Source: Streptomyces sp. B1I3 (GTDB lineage Bacteria > Actinomycetota > Actinomycetes > Streptomycetales > Streptomycetaceae). Taken from it: a DNA stretch of 64,000 nt. Positions within the stretch are counted from its first letter, which is position 1. Every line of letters begins with the position of its first letter. Where the stretch lies: positions 7,028,501 to 7,092,500 of the forward strand of contig NZ_JAUSYD010000001.1 in assembly GCF_030816615.1 (NCBI RefSeq), given 5' to 3'. The position numbers and the translations under genes are program-made. The notes under the pieces were generated by a model. It saw nothing but the letters and a program-made list of their open reading frames with translations, had not been told where the DNA came from and searched no databases. Below, one piece after another: positions 16,166-24,466 of the stretch.

Positions 16166-17656
16166 GTGACCTCGTTGCACACCACCAGCGTGCGGCGCAG
16201 ACGTCTGGGTGTGGCGGCAGCCGCGGCCGGGCTCATCGCCACTCTGCTCACGGCCGGACCCGCGGCCGCGACGCCCGATCCCGGTGACACCGCCGCCACC
16301 CGCAGCGGTGTTTCCGTGAGCCAGCAGGCCGAAGCACGGGCCGCCATCGAGAGCGGCGACATACCCGGCGTGGACGAGATCGTCCACAGCGACAACATCG
16401 AGCACCTCACCAACGTCCCCAAGGACGCGCTGCAGGGACTCAACACGGACCTGGCCTTCCAGGGGAAGTACGCCTACGCAGGCAACTACGACGGCTTCCG
16501 CATCTTCGACATCAGCAACCCGAAGAAGCCGAGGACCGTCGCGCAGGTCCTGTGCCCCGGATCGCAGAACGACATCTCGGTCTCCGGCAACCTGCTCTTC
16601 CTGTCGACCGACTCCTCACGCAGCGACAACTCGTGTGCGAGCACGACGCAGCCCGCCACGGAGAAGTCCTCCTGGGAGGGCATGAAGGTCTTCGACATCA
16701 GCGACAAGCGTCACCCGGAGTACGTCGCCGCCGTCGAGACCGCGTGCGGGTCGCACACCCACACGATCGTTCCCGAGCGCAAGAACGTGTACGTGTACGT
16801 CTCCTCGTACTCGCCGAACGTGACGTTCCCTGACTGCCAGCCGCCGCACGACGGAATCTCCGTCATCAAGGTGCCGCGCAGCGCACCCGAGGACGCCCGG
16901 ATCGTGAACTTCCCGGTGCTCTTCCCGGACGGCGGCAACCCGGGTGCGCCGACGAACCCCGGCGTCTCCAAGACCACCGGGTGCCACGACATCACCGTGC
17001 TGCCGTCGAAGGACCTGGCGGCCGGGGCGTGCATGGGCGACGGCCTGCTGTTCTCCATCGAGGACCCGGAGAACCCGAAGATCATCGACCGGGTGCAGGA
17101 CAACGTCAACTTCGCCTTCTGGCACTCCGCGACCTTCAACCAGAAGGCCGACAAGGTCGTCTTCACCGATGAGCTCGGCGGCGGCGGCGCGGCCACCTGC
17201 AACGACGAGATCGGCCCCCACCGGGGTGCCGACGGCATCTACGACATCACCGGCCGGGGCGACCACCGCAAGCTGGTCTTCCGCAGCTACTTCAAGATCG
17301 ACCGCCCGCAGGCCGACACCGAGGTGTGTGTCGCGCACAACGGCTCGATCATCCCGGTGAAGGGCAAGGACCTGATGGTCCAGGCCTGGTACCAGGGCGG
17401 TGTCTCGGTGTGGGACTTCACCAACTCCTCGAAGCCCGTGGAGATCGCGTACTTCGAGCGCGGTCCGGTCTCGACGGACGCGGTCACCACCGCCGGCCCG
17501 TGGTCGGCGTACTACTACAACGGCTACATCTACTCCAACGACATCGCCAAGGGCTTCGACGTCCTGAAGCTCGACGACCGGCGGACGGACCCGGCGAAGA
17601 AGGTACGGCTTCCGGAGCTCAACGTGCAGACGCAGCCGGACTACTTCGGCCGCTGA
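16166..17656 (+). CDS. Secreted LVIVD-repeat beta-propeller-like protein
   Basis: 496 aa from GTG 16166 with GGGAGG at 16155-16160. An in-frame ATG at 16088 has no site and would precede the signal peptide. A Sec signal (RRRRLGVAAAAAGLIATLL, cleavage near AAA|TPD) is followed by several LVIVD-type repeats, each with a local 'visual/structural then biochemical' strand pair such as FRIFDISNPKKP and MKVFDISDKRHPEYVA, so a propeller is likely. Cysteine pairs (CPGSQ, CAST, ACGSHTH, PDCQPP) suggest disulfides. Several His/Asp/Glu residues lie in inter-blade loops (CGSHTHT, GCHDITVL, CVAHNGSI). No enzymatic role is established. Divergent from the DUF305 lipoprotein. Confidence 0.85.
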   Translation: MTSLHTTSVRRRRLGVAAAAAGLIATLLTAGPAAATPDPGDTAATRSGVSVSQQAEARAAIESGDIPGVDEIVHSDNIEHLTNVPKDALQGLNTDLAFQGKYAYAGNYDGFRIFDISNPKKPRTVAQVLCPGSQNDISVSGNLLFLSTDSSRSDNSCASTTQPATEKSSWEGMKVFDISDKRHPEYVAAVETACGSHTHTIVPERKNVYVYVSSYSPNVTFPDCQPPHDGISVIKVPRSAPEDARIVNFPVLFPDGGNPGAPTNPGVSKTTGCHDITVLPSKDLAAGACMGDGLLFSIEDPENPKIIDRVQDNVNFAFWHSATFNQKADKVVFTDELGGGGAATCNDEIGPHRGADGIYDITGRGDHRKLVFRSYFKIDRPQADTEVCVAHNGSIIPVKGKDLMVQAWYQGGVSVWDFTNSSKPVEIAYFERGPVSTDAVTTAGPWSAYYYNGYIYSNDIAKGFDVLKLDDRRTDPAKKVRLPELNVQTQPDYFGR

Positions 17657-17689
17657 CCCGTCCGCACCACCCGCTCAGGAGAACGCATG

Positions 17690-17720
17690 GTCCCGCCGGG
17701 CGGCTTCCGCCCGGCGGGAC
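17690..17720 (+). terminator. Strong hairpin terminator after the LVIVD gene
   Basis: A perfect 14-bp GC-rich stem (17690-17703 with 17707-17720) with a 3-nt CTT loop begins 33 nt after the LVIVD stop codon. There is no T tract. Confidence 0.85.
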
Positions 17721-17800
17721 ACGGCCCCCACCGCCGCCACGGTGGAGAGGGAGGTCATTAATTCATTGACCGACGAGCCGCGCGGGGACATGCTGTACCC

Positions 17801-17835
17801 CTGATTCCGGCGACGCGGGGGATCGCCGGAATCAG
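17801..17835 (-). terminator. Hairpin terminator for the small minus-strand gene
   Basis: A perfect 13-bp inverted repeat (17801-17813 with 17823-17835, 9-nt loop) lies 22 nt beyond the stop of the gene at 17858-18106. Together with the hairpin at 17690-17720 it insulates two convergent genes. Confidence 0.75.
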
Positions 17836-17857
17836 CGCAGCGTGACAGGGGCCACCC

Positions 17858-18106
17858 TCAGGCGGCCGGCCTGACGCTCGTACCCGCCGCCGCGGCCCAC
17901 TCCACCAGCAGAAGCTGGTACTCCTTCTCGTCGTCCGGGGACAGCAGTCCGCCCGAGCGCTGCCACAGGGCGCGAATCTCGTCGTTGACCACGGAGACGG
18001 AGCGCACGGAGACGGGACGCACGGAGACCGGCGTGTTCGGATACGGGGACATGTAACCCAGATTAGGGCCCCGGCCGGACAGTTGGCCCTCTGAGGGCAG
18101 GGACAT
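17858..18106 (-). CDS. Small hypothetical protein, 82 aa
   Basis: ATG 18106 is preceded on the minus strand by GGAGGAGG at 8-nt spacing. The N-terminal half is low in complexity and contains a short repeat (VSVRPVSVRSVSVV, about residues 28-41) coded by a 15-bp tandem repeat. The C-terminal half is more protein-like, with VNDEIRALWQRSGGLLSPDDEKEYQLLLVEW predicted as two helices. I do not know the family. The helical part resembles small Streptomyces proteins of unknown role. A terminator follows the gene, which supports expression. An internal ATG at 18052 is possible but has no ribosome site. Confidence 0.6.
   Translation of the reverse strand: MSLPSEGQLSGRGPNLGYMSPYPNTPVSVRPVSVRSVSVVNDEIRALWQRSGGLLSPDDEKEYQLLLVEWAAAAGTSVRPAA
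17990..18034 (-). repeat. Three tandem 15-bp units inside the small gene
   Basis: CACGGAGACGGAGCG, CACGGAGACGGGACG and CACGGAGACCGGCGT follow each other. They encode the repeated V-S/R-V pattern of the overlapping protein and differ at a few positions, which points to a local duplication. Confidence 0.75.
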
Positions 18107-18143
18107 CCCTCACACCTCCTCCGGTATCCCTCACACCTCCTCC
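18105..18143 (-). repeat. Direct repeat of an 18-bp ribosome-site sequence
   Basis: ATCCCTCACACCTCCTCC (plus strand) occurs at 18105-18122 and 18126-18143, a 21-bp period. On the minus strand each copy carries GGAGGAGGTGTGAGGGAT, so the ribosome-binding site of the small gene is duplicated in tandem. Confidence 0.85.
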
Positions 18144-18213
18144 CGGAAACCTTCACGGCGGGTGCGCGACCTGCCACTGCGGGTACGGGCCGGCGGTCTC
18201 CGGGCACGCCGGT

Positions 18214-18915
18214 TCACGCGAGGTCCTGGACCAGTCCGAGGGCCCGGAGCCCGTCCGGCCGCTCCGCCACCGGCAGGTGGTCCACGAAACGCACGTCACA
18301 GCCGAGCGCCGCCGCGCCTCCGTCCGCGTGGCGGTCGTCGCCGACCATGACCACGTCCGCCGGATCGCGCTCCAACAGCGTGCACGCCGTGCGGAACAGG
18401 CGGACATCCGGCTTCTGGATGCCGTGTTCGCAGGACAGGACGTAGACGTCGATCAGCTCGTCCAGTCCGTGCGCGCGGAACACGGGCCGGAGGTCCCAGC
18501 CGATGTTGCTCACGACACCGATGGCGGTCCCGCTGTCGCGGAGGCCCCGCAGTACCGCGGGGGCGTCGGGGTACGGCTGCCAGGCGTCCGGGCTCATGTG
18601 GCGCTCGTACAGCGCGTCGTAGAGGTCCTCCTCCGGCAGCGCGGCCTCACGCGCGAGGCCCGTGTACGCCTCCCGGTGCAGTGGCGCGCTCCGGTCACGT
18701 GAGGCCCACACGGCGGCGAGATGCGGCGGGATCCGTTGCGGGGGCGGGCCGCCGGGCAGCGCCCCGGCAACCGTCAGCCGCCGTACGTACCGCTCGACGT
18801 CGGACGGCTCCATGGCCGGGCCGCGCTCGTCGAGGACGGCCCGGAACCAGGAGCCGACGTCCTCGACGCGGAAGAGGGTCCCGGAGAAATCGAAAAGCAC
18901 ACCCTTGATCTGCAT
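18214..18915 (-). CDS. HAD-family hydrolase
   Basis: 233 aa from ATG 18915. A haloacid dehalogenase-type phosphatase. Motif I is LFDFSGTLF, in which the second Asp of the usual DxD is replaced by Ser. Motif II Ser/Thr is in IGVVSNIGWDL, motif III Lys is in HGIQKPDVRLF, and motif IV is VMVGDDRHADGGAAALG. The helical cap lies roughly in residues 20-110. Without the second motif I aspartate, classical phosphatase acid/base catalysis may be weak; dehalogenase-like HADs also lack it. It is the last gene of a minus-strand run with PAP2 and M56 genes. Substrate unknown. Confidence 0.85.
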   Translation of the reverse strand: MQIKGVLFDFSGTLFRVEDVGSWFRAVLDERGPAMEPSDVERYVRRLTVAGALPGGPPPQRIPPHLAAVWASRDRSAPLHREAYTGLAREAALPEEDLYDALYERHMSPDAWQPYPDAPAVLRGLRDSGTAIGVVSNIGWDLRPVFRAHGLDELIDVYVLSCEHGIQKPDVRLFRTACTLLERDPADVVMVGDDRHADGGAAALGCDVRFVDHLPVAERPDGLRALGLVQDLA

Positions 18916-18944
18916 GGGCTGATCATCCCGGCTGCGGGGTGGCC

Positions 18945-19637
18945 CTACAACGGCGCCCTTTCGCCGCCCACCGCCCGGCGGGCTGCGTACCCGGCAGCCG
19001 AGAGGGCGGCCACGGCCGCACCCAGCAGCAGCCCGCCCAGGACATCGGTCAGCCAGTGCACGCCCAGGTAGAGACGGGTCACGGCCACGCCCACGACGGA
19101 GACCACGGCCACCGCCAGTGCCGTCCACCACAGGAGCGGTGCCGTGCCGTACAGCCGCAGCAGCCACAGAAGCAGCCCGCAGGTCACCATCGCCGTCATG
19201 GCGTGACCCGAGGGGAAGGCGGCGTAGTGCGCCGAGTCCACGGGGTCCGGCCACTGTGGGCGCTCCCGTCCCACCGCGGCCTTCAGCCCCTGCTGCAGCA
19301 GGGTCGCGAGCGCGCTGGTCGCCGCCACCCACACGGCGAGGGGACGCGCTCCGCGACACCACAGGGTGACCACCACCACAGCGGTCAGGGCGCGCATCGT
19401 CCAGGGATCCCACACCCAGTCCGTGAGCACCCGGTTGACGTGCACCAGCCCCGGCTCGGTGACGGCCGCGCGGTGCAGCGTCTTCGCCACCGTGCCGTCC
19501 AGCGACATCAACGGCGACCATCGCACGGTGACGAGAACGGTCAGGACGGCGGAGAGAGAGGCGCAGACGACACCCGTGCCCAGCAGAAGTCTTCCGGTGT
19601 GCGAGGAGGGCGGCGGGGAGTGTGGAGGGGAGTGCAT
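18945..19637 (-). CDS. PAP2-family membrane phosphatase
   Basis: 230 aa integral membrane protein with about six hydrophobic segments. The three-part PAP2 signature is visible: KAAVGRERP (motif 1), PSGHAM (motif 2) and TRLYLGVHWLTDVLGG (motif 3), in which the usual S/TR plus His catalytic residues are kept. Family members dephosphorylate lipid phosphates such as phosphatidate or undecaprenyl pyrophosphate on the outer face of the membrane. GAGGA stands before ATG 19637. It lies 34 nt after the M56 peptidase gene on the same strand and 29 nt before the HAD gene. Confidence 0.9.
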   Translation of the reverse strand: MHSPPHSPPPSSHTGRLLLGTGVVCASLSAVLTVLVTVRWSPLMSLDGTVAKTLHRAAVTEPGLVHVNRVLTDWVWDPWTMRALTAVVVVTLWCRGARPLAVWVAATSALATLLQQGLKAAVGRERPQWPDPVDSAHYAAFPSGHAMTAMVTCGLLLWLLRLYGTAPLLWWTALAVAVVSVVGVAVTRLYLGVHWLTDVLGGLLLGAAVAALSAAGYAARRAVGGERAPL

Positions 19638-19671
19638 GGGAGTGATCCTCGCGGACGACCCGCGGATCCGG

Positions 19672-20607
19672 CTATCCCAGAGCTCTGAGTCCCGGCACGA
19701 ACGCCACCAGCAGCGGCACGACCGGCACCAGGGCGGCCGCGGCCGTCAGCCGCAACCGGCGGCCCGCGGTGAGACGTTCCACCGGGGCGAGCAGCCGGTT
19801 GACCCGGAGCGGCACCTGGGCGTCCGGCGCGGAGAAGGGACCGAACACCCCGCGGTCCTCGTTGAGTCCGACCAGGGCGAGCGCGGTCGTCAGCCGGCCG
19901 AAGCGCCGTGACGCCACGTCGTCCGCCGCCAGTTCGACGAGGCGGTGCATCTCGTCGCGGAACGCGGCGAACACCGGGACCTGCGGGAAGCCGGTCGCGA
20001 GCGCGGCCGAGCAGTGCAGGAGCCAGTCGTGACGAGCCTGCGCGTGCCCCTGCTCGTGAGCGAGCACCGCATCGAGCTGACGGCCTTTCAGCCGTCCGAG
20101 AGCCGCGGTGGTGATGACGAGTTGGGGGGCAGCCCCCGGCAGCCACCAGGCATCCGGGCGTTCCCCCTCCAGCACCACGAGGCGCTCGCTGCCCGGTTCC
20201 TCGCCGGGCAGCAGCGGAGAGCGGACCAGCAGTTCCGTGCGCCGCCGCCTGCGGCGCAGCCGGGCCCGGTGGATCTCGCGCACGAGCATGGCGGCGGTCC
20301 ACAGTCCGCCGAGCGCCAGCAGCACCGCGATGACCGCCGACCACGGCCCATACGCTCCGAGCGCGTAGGCCTCGACCACGCCGTGCGGGGCGGGGGCGAA
20401 GACGTGCCCGCGCACCGCCTGCCAGGCGGCCGCCGCGCTGAACGTCATCGAGAGCCCGAAGGACAGCAGGACCCCCGCCACCACGCACTGCCAGACCCAC
20501 AGGGCCACGACCGGCTCGCGCTCCGGCCACCGCGCCCGCGCCATCAGGCCCGGAGCGACGACGGCAGCCAGTGCACCGAGCAGCAGCAGCGTGCAGGAGA
20601 CCAACAT
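19672..20607 (-). CDS. M56-family membrane metallopeptidase (BlaR1/MecR1-like peptidase domain)
   Basis: 311 aa. Membrane segments near residues 1-20, 35-60 and 80-105, with a C-terminal one at about 290-308. The zinc site is HEQGH in VLAHEQGHAQARHD, and a third ligand is probably in VELAADDVASRRFGR. There is no extracellular penicillin-binding sensor domain. In Streptomyces such peptidases are usually paired with a BlaI/MecI-type repressor, but none lies next to this copy. A TAGGCT box (20616-20621 read on the minus strand) ends 8 nt before the ATG, so its mRNA may be leaderless. Confidence 0.87.
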   Translation of the reverse strand: MLVSCTLLLLGALAAVVAPGLMARARWPEREPVVALWVWQCVVAGVLLSFGLSMTFSAAAAWQAVRGHVFAPAPHGVVEAYALGAYGPWSAVIAVLLALGGLWTAAMLVREIHRARLRRRRRRTELLVRSPLLPGEEPGSERLVVLEGERPDAWWLPGAAPQLVITTAALGRLKGRQLDAVLAHEQGHAQARHDWLLHCSAALATGFPQVPVFAAFRDEMHRLVELAADDVASRRFGRLTTALALVGLNEDRGVFGPFSAPDAQVPLRVNRLLAPVERLTAGRRLRLTAAAALVPVVPLLVAFVPGLRALG

Positions 20608-20694
20608 GGGCGTCAGCCTATGAGTGCCGCGGCACCCACGGGTACGGCCGCGCGTGGCAAGTGACGCACGACACGGTTTGCCGTGGCCGCCGTC

Positions 20695-21297
20695 TCACAA
20701 TGTGAGCAGCATGGCGAACATGGCTATGGCCATCGTCAGTCTGCACGCCGGAGTCAGGTCGAGCCCCCTGCCGATGCCGGCCGTACCGGGACCGCCGGGG
20801 ACGGCCGGAACGCCCGCCGGGGTGGCCACCGGTACCAGCCGGCCCGCCGAGCGCAGTACGTAGAGCGCGTAGTAGGCCAGCAGGACTCCCGTCAGCAGGG
20901 GCACACCTCCTGCGGCCCCGGCGGTCCCCGCGGCGCCGTGCGCGAGGTGGCCGCCGTGTCCGCCGGGAACCGCCCAGGGGGCCATCGCCACGGCCATGTA
21001 GACCATGGCCAGGGACCCCACCAGGTGGTGCAGGTGGTGGCCGCTGTGCCGGGCGCCCACGAGAGCGCGCAGCGCCGCACCGCCGAACACCACCGCGTAC
21101 ACCGCCCACATCCGGTCCGGGAGCGGCAGCAGAGCCGCAGGCACCGTCATCGCGGCCATGCCGAAGCCCATCACCGCCTCGGCGCGTGCCGTCCTGCGTT
21201 CCTCTTCCGTGCCGCTGCGCGTACGCAGCAGGCAGTACGCGCCCGTGGTCGCGCACAACACCATCAGCAGCCAGCCGGACAGCGCCGGTCCGTGCAC
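20695..21297 (-). CDS. DUF5134 membrane protein
   Basis: 200 aa from GTG 21297, which has GGGGGAGG 6-7 nt upstream. The open frame extends farther upstream but without another site. About six transmembrane segments fill the chain, with His-rich loops (GARHSGHHLHHLVGS and GGHGGHLAHG) that could bind a metal. DUF5134 proteins are actinobacterial and of unknown function. It precedes the M56 peptidase gene (87-nt gap) on the same strand, a pairing seen often enough in Streptomyces to suggest a link. The His clusters next to a membrane metallopeptidase make metal handling a possibility. Confidence 0.8.
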   Translation of the reverse strand: MHGPALSGWLLMVLCATTGAYCLLRTRSGTEEERRTARAEAVMGFGMAAMTVPAALLPLPDRMWAVYAVVFGGAALRALVGARHSGHHLHHLVGSLAMVYMAVAMAPWAVPGGHGGHLAHGAAGTAGAAGGVPLLTGVLLAYYALYVLRSAGRLVPVATPAGVPAVPGGPGTAGIGRGLDLTPACRLTMAIAMFAMLLTL

Positions 21298-21493
21298 GGT
21301 GCACCTCCCCCTGGGGCGAATGACGCCGGTGTCGCCCCATCGATGCCCCACCCGGACCTCTCCTACCGGGGCGCATTGAGGTATTGGGGGAGCGCGACCC
21401 GGCCTGCGGGGCGGTCGAGCGGCTGCACGGCCCCGCCCGCGCGCCGTTAGTCTCGGACGGCACTGTCGGCAGCACACCACCGGAGAACGCCAC

Positions 21494-22042
21494 ATGGACA
21501 CCGCACCCGCCCCTGGCCAGGCACAGCTGACCTTCCGCCATGCGACCGAGGACGATGTGCCGGTCCTCCTGCGACTCGTCGAATCCGCCTACCGCGGGGA
21601 CGCCAGCCGAGCCGGCTGGACCACGGAGGCGGACATCCTCGAGGGGCAGCGCACCGACGCGGAGGGAGTGCGCGACGCTGTCACCGCCCCGTCCGGGCGC
21701 ATGCTCCTGGCCGAGCGCGACGGGGAGCCGGTCGCCTGCTGCCAGCTCGAACACCGCGGCTCGGCGGCGTACTTCGGCATGTTCGCGGTCAAGCCCGAGC
21801 TGCAGGGGGCGGGCCTCGGCAAGGTGATCATCGCCGAGGCGGAGCGCGCGGTCCGCGCGAGCTGGGGCGTGAGTGAGATGCACATGACGGTGATCACCGT
21901 CCGTGAGGAACTGATCGCCTGGTACGAGCGCCGGGGCTACCGCCGTACGGGAGAGCTGACCCCCTTCCCGTACGGCGACGAGCGCTGCGGCATCCCCCGG
22001 CGCGACGACCTGGTGTTCGAGCTGCTGGTCAAGAAGTTCTAG
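21494..22042 (+). CDS. GNAT-family N-acetyltransferase
   Basis: 182 aa from ATG 21494 with GGAG 8 nt upstream. A single GNAT fold: N-terminal FRHATEDDVPVLLRLVESAYRG, the strand/acetyl-CoA loop FAVKPELQGAGLGKVII (Q-x-x-G-x-G/A pyrophosphate-binding motif near residues 98-110), and the C-terminal AWYERRGYRRTGE motif near residue 140. It transfers an acetyl group from acetyl-CoA to an amine. The acceptor is unknown. It stands alone between divergent and convergent neighbours. Confidence 0.88.
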   Translation: MDTAPAPGQAQLTFRHATEDDVPVLLRLVESAYRGDASRAGWTTEADILEGQRTDAEGVRDAVTAPSGRMLLAERDGEPVACCQLEHRGSAAYFGMFAVKPELQGAGLGKVIIAEAERAVRASWGVSEMHMTVITVREELIAWYERRGYRRTGELTPFPYGDERCGIPRRDDLVFELLVKKF

Positions 22043-22111
22043 CACCCCTCCGGCACTCGCCGGCCACGCCCTGCCCGGGGGTGGACGCAGCCGGTCACGG
22101 CGCCAGGGCGC

Positions 22112-22795
22112 TCAGGCGGTGAAGCGGCCGGCGCGACGGATCTCCGGGTGGTCGGTCGTCGCGCCGTCCAGTCCGAGCGCCCGCGCCAGCCGCAGGTGGT
22201 CCTGCGTGTTCACGACCCAGCCGATCACCCTCAGGTTCTGCGCGTGCGCCTCCTCGACCACCTCCAGCGTGAGGCGGCGGATGTTCAGGGCCAGTGTCGC
22301 GGCGCCCACCGCCTTCGCCCGCTCCACCACATCACCGCCCCAGCGGCTGGCGACGAGGACCGTCCGCACCCCGGGAACCAGCTGCGCGATCCCGGCGACC
22401 GCCTCGTCGTGGAACGAGGACACCTCGACCCGGCCGGCGAGCCCGCGCCGCACCATCACCTCGGCCAGTGCCCGCGCCGCCGCCACGTCCTTGATCTCGG
22501 CCTGCAGGGGCGAGCCGACCGCGTCCAGCACCTCCTCGAAGACGGGCACCCGCTCGCCCTGCCCCGCGTCGAGCCGGCGGAGTTCGGCCAGGGTCATGTC
22601 GGCGATCAGGCCGGTGCCGTCCGTCGTGCGGTCCACGGTCGCGTCGTGCATGACGGCGAGCGCGCCGTCCTTGCTCAGGTGCAGATCGAGCTCGATGGCG
22701 TCCATACCGGCCTGCTCCGCCTGCGTGAACGACCGCAGTGTGTTCTCCGGTGCGACACCCATCACCCCGCGATGACCGATGGTCTGAAAAGTCAA
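22112..22795 (-). CDS. Glycerophosphodiester phosphodiesterase
   Basis: 227 aa from TTG 22795, supported by GGGAG 5 nt upstream. GDPD TIM barrel with the catalytic GHRG...APENTLRSF block at the N-terminus, metal ligands in IELDLHLSKDGALAVMHD (residues about 35-52) and the C-terminal VNTQDHLRLARALGLDGATTDHP. It hydrolyses glycerophosphodiesters to glycerol-3-phosphate and an alcohol. No signal peptide, so it is cytoplasmic. Divergent from the DUF6421 gene. Confidence 0.9.
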   Translation of the reverse strand: MTFQTIGHRGVMGVAPENTLRSFTQAEQAGMDAIELDLHLSKDGALAVMHDATVDRTTDGTGLIADMTLAELRRLDAGQGERVPVFEEVLDAVGSPLQAEIKDVAAARALAEVMVRRGLAGRVEVSSFHDEAVAGIAQLVPGVRTVLVASRWGGDVVERAKAVGAATLALNIRRLTLEVVEEAHAQNLRVIGWVVNTQDHLRLARALGLDGATTDHPEIRRAGRFTA

Positions 22796-23042
22796 GGCAC
22801 TCCCGCTTCCGTCCGCCGTTCCGGCCCCGTCCGCAGTTCCTGCCCACAGGTAACCAGTTCCGGCGGCCCGGAGGCCGGATGTCCCACGCTCTCAGCGGAA
22901 GAAGTTGTCGAGCTAGTGTCTGACAGGAAAAATAGCGGTGACCATGTGAAGTGGCAGGATAATTTTCAGAGCCCCACTTGTCTGGAGGAACGGCCCGCGG
23001 ATACGGTTGCCGGACGCGAGGTTCTCCCGTGAAGGAAGTGTT

Positions 23043-24440
23043 ATGACGGAAATTCTTGAGCAAGCCCCAGTATCCGGCGCGATAGCTGCTGCCCAGCGGG
23101 TCGTCGAGCACCCGGCCTGGCCCGCGCTCAAGAGTGCCGTGGAAGAGCTGCGCCCCTGGCAGTCGAAGGACGGATCCATCGACTTCTCCGCCGAGGGCGC
23201 ACCCTCCCCGGAGCAGGCGACGGCCACCCTGGAGCGGGTGAGCTCCGCGATCGAGCAGCTCTCCCCGCTGCTCCCGCACGACGCCGACTACCACCGCGCG
23301 CTCGTGACGGACCTGGCCCGCTGGGCCGCGGACGGTTTCGGCGTCCCGGACTTCCTCGACTCCCTGCTCGCCTTCCAGCCCGCCAGGAACCGTGCCGACG
23401 GACTCCAGCACCTGGTCGTGTTCGCGATGTACACGCAGAACGGCAACCCCGACCGCAACCTCGAGGCGGTCGTGCTGCGGATGGTGTGGCCCGAGTGGCT
23501 CGCCGACCTTGAGGCCACGCGCTACGACAACCCCCTGTTCTGCGGCATCACCTTCGAGGACTTCACCTCGGGCTACGACACCAACTCGGCGGTGCTCTTC
23601 CCCGAGACCATCGCCGTGCGCGAGGCCCCGGAGCGCTTCAGCTGGGGCGGCATCTTCTGCGACCGCGAAGCCGCCCGCTTCCGCCGGGTGACCGAGGCCT
23701 CCGTCGACCTCCTGGGTCTCGAACTTCCGGACGACATCCGTGAGATGGTCGGCGACCAGAAGCGCTGCGAGCAGGCCTTCGTCCTCTGGGACATGGTCCA
23801 CGACCGCACCCACAGCCACGGTGACCTGCCGTTCGACCCCTTCATGATCAAGCAGCGCCAGCCGTTCTGGATGTACGGCCTGGAGGAACTGCGCTGCGAC
23901 CTGACCGCCTTCAAGGAGGCCGTGAAGCTGGAGGCCGACGGGTTCGGTCAGGGCCGTGACGTGCAGTTCGCGGTGCTGTTCGACCGGATGTTCCGCTTCC
24001 CCGTCACCGGCGAGCGCGTACGCAACTACGACGGCCTCGGCGGTCAGCTCCTCTTCGCCTACCTGCACAAGCACGATGTGGTCCGCTGGACCGACAACAC
24101 GCTGAAGATCGACTGGGCCCGCGCCCCCCAGGTGACCACCCAGCTCTGCGGTGAGATCGAGAAGCTCTACCGCGACGGCATCGACCGCCCCAAGCTGGTG
24201 CACTGGTTCGCCGCGTACGACCTGGTCGCGACCTATCTGGCCCCGCACCCCGGATCGCGCTGGGCCAAGGGCCCCGACGCCCTGGACCTGACACAGCCGC
24301 CGCGAAAGCTTGTCGACGACGTGCTTCCCGACGAGTTTCCCCTGAGCATGTTCTATGAGGCGCTCGCCAAGAAACTGAAGCACGTGATCGCCTCCACCAA
24401 GGGCATCACCGCGACGGACGCAGGGCGGGCAGCCGCGTGA
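23043..24440 (+). CDS. DUF6421 family protein
   Basis: 465 aa from ATG 23043 with GAAGGAAG at 23031-23038. A further in-frame ATG at 23007 lacks a site. Soluble, acidic, no signal or transmembrane segment. Conserved-looking blocks include VHDRTHSHGDLPFDPFMIK (about residues 255-275) with a cluster of His and Asp that could form a metal site, and LEELRCDLTAFKEAVKLE. Actinobacterial family of unknown function. Its stop overlaps the next frame region, and it is followed 26 nt later by an SDR gene and then a threonine aldolase, so the three are probably one transcript. The upstream 250 nt are unusually AT-rich for this genome and include GATAAT (22958-22963). Confidence 0.85.
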   Translation: MTEILEQAPVSGAIAAAQRVVEHPAWPALKSAVEELRPWQSKDGSIDFSAEGAPSPEQATATLERVSSAIEQLSPLLPHDADYHRALVTDLARWAADGFGVPDFLDSLLAFQPARNRADGLQHLVVFAMYTQNGNPDRNLEAVVLRMVWPEWLADLEATRYDNPLFCGITFEDFTSGYDTNSAVLFPETIAVREAPERFSWGGIFCDREAARFRRVTEASVDLLGLELPDDIREMVGDQKRCEQAFVLWDMVHDRTHSHGDLPFDPFMIKQRQPFWMYGLEELRCDLTAFKEAVKLEADGFGQGRDVQFAVLFDRMFRFPVTGERVRNYDGLGGQLLFAYLHKHDVVRWTDNTLKIDWARAPQVTTQLCGEIEKLYRDGIDRPKLVHWFAAYDLVATYLAPHPGSRWAKGPDALDLTQPPRKLVDDVLPDEFPLSMFYEALAKKLKHVIASTKGITATDAGRAAA

Positions 24441-24466
24441 ACGCAGGTTCTGAGGAGGCGGTGGCC

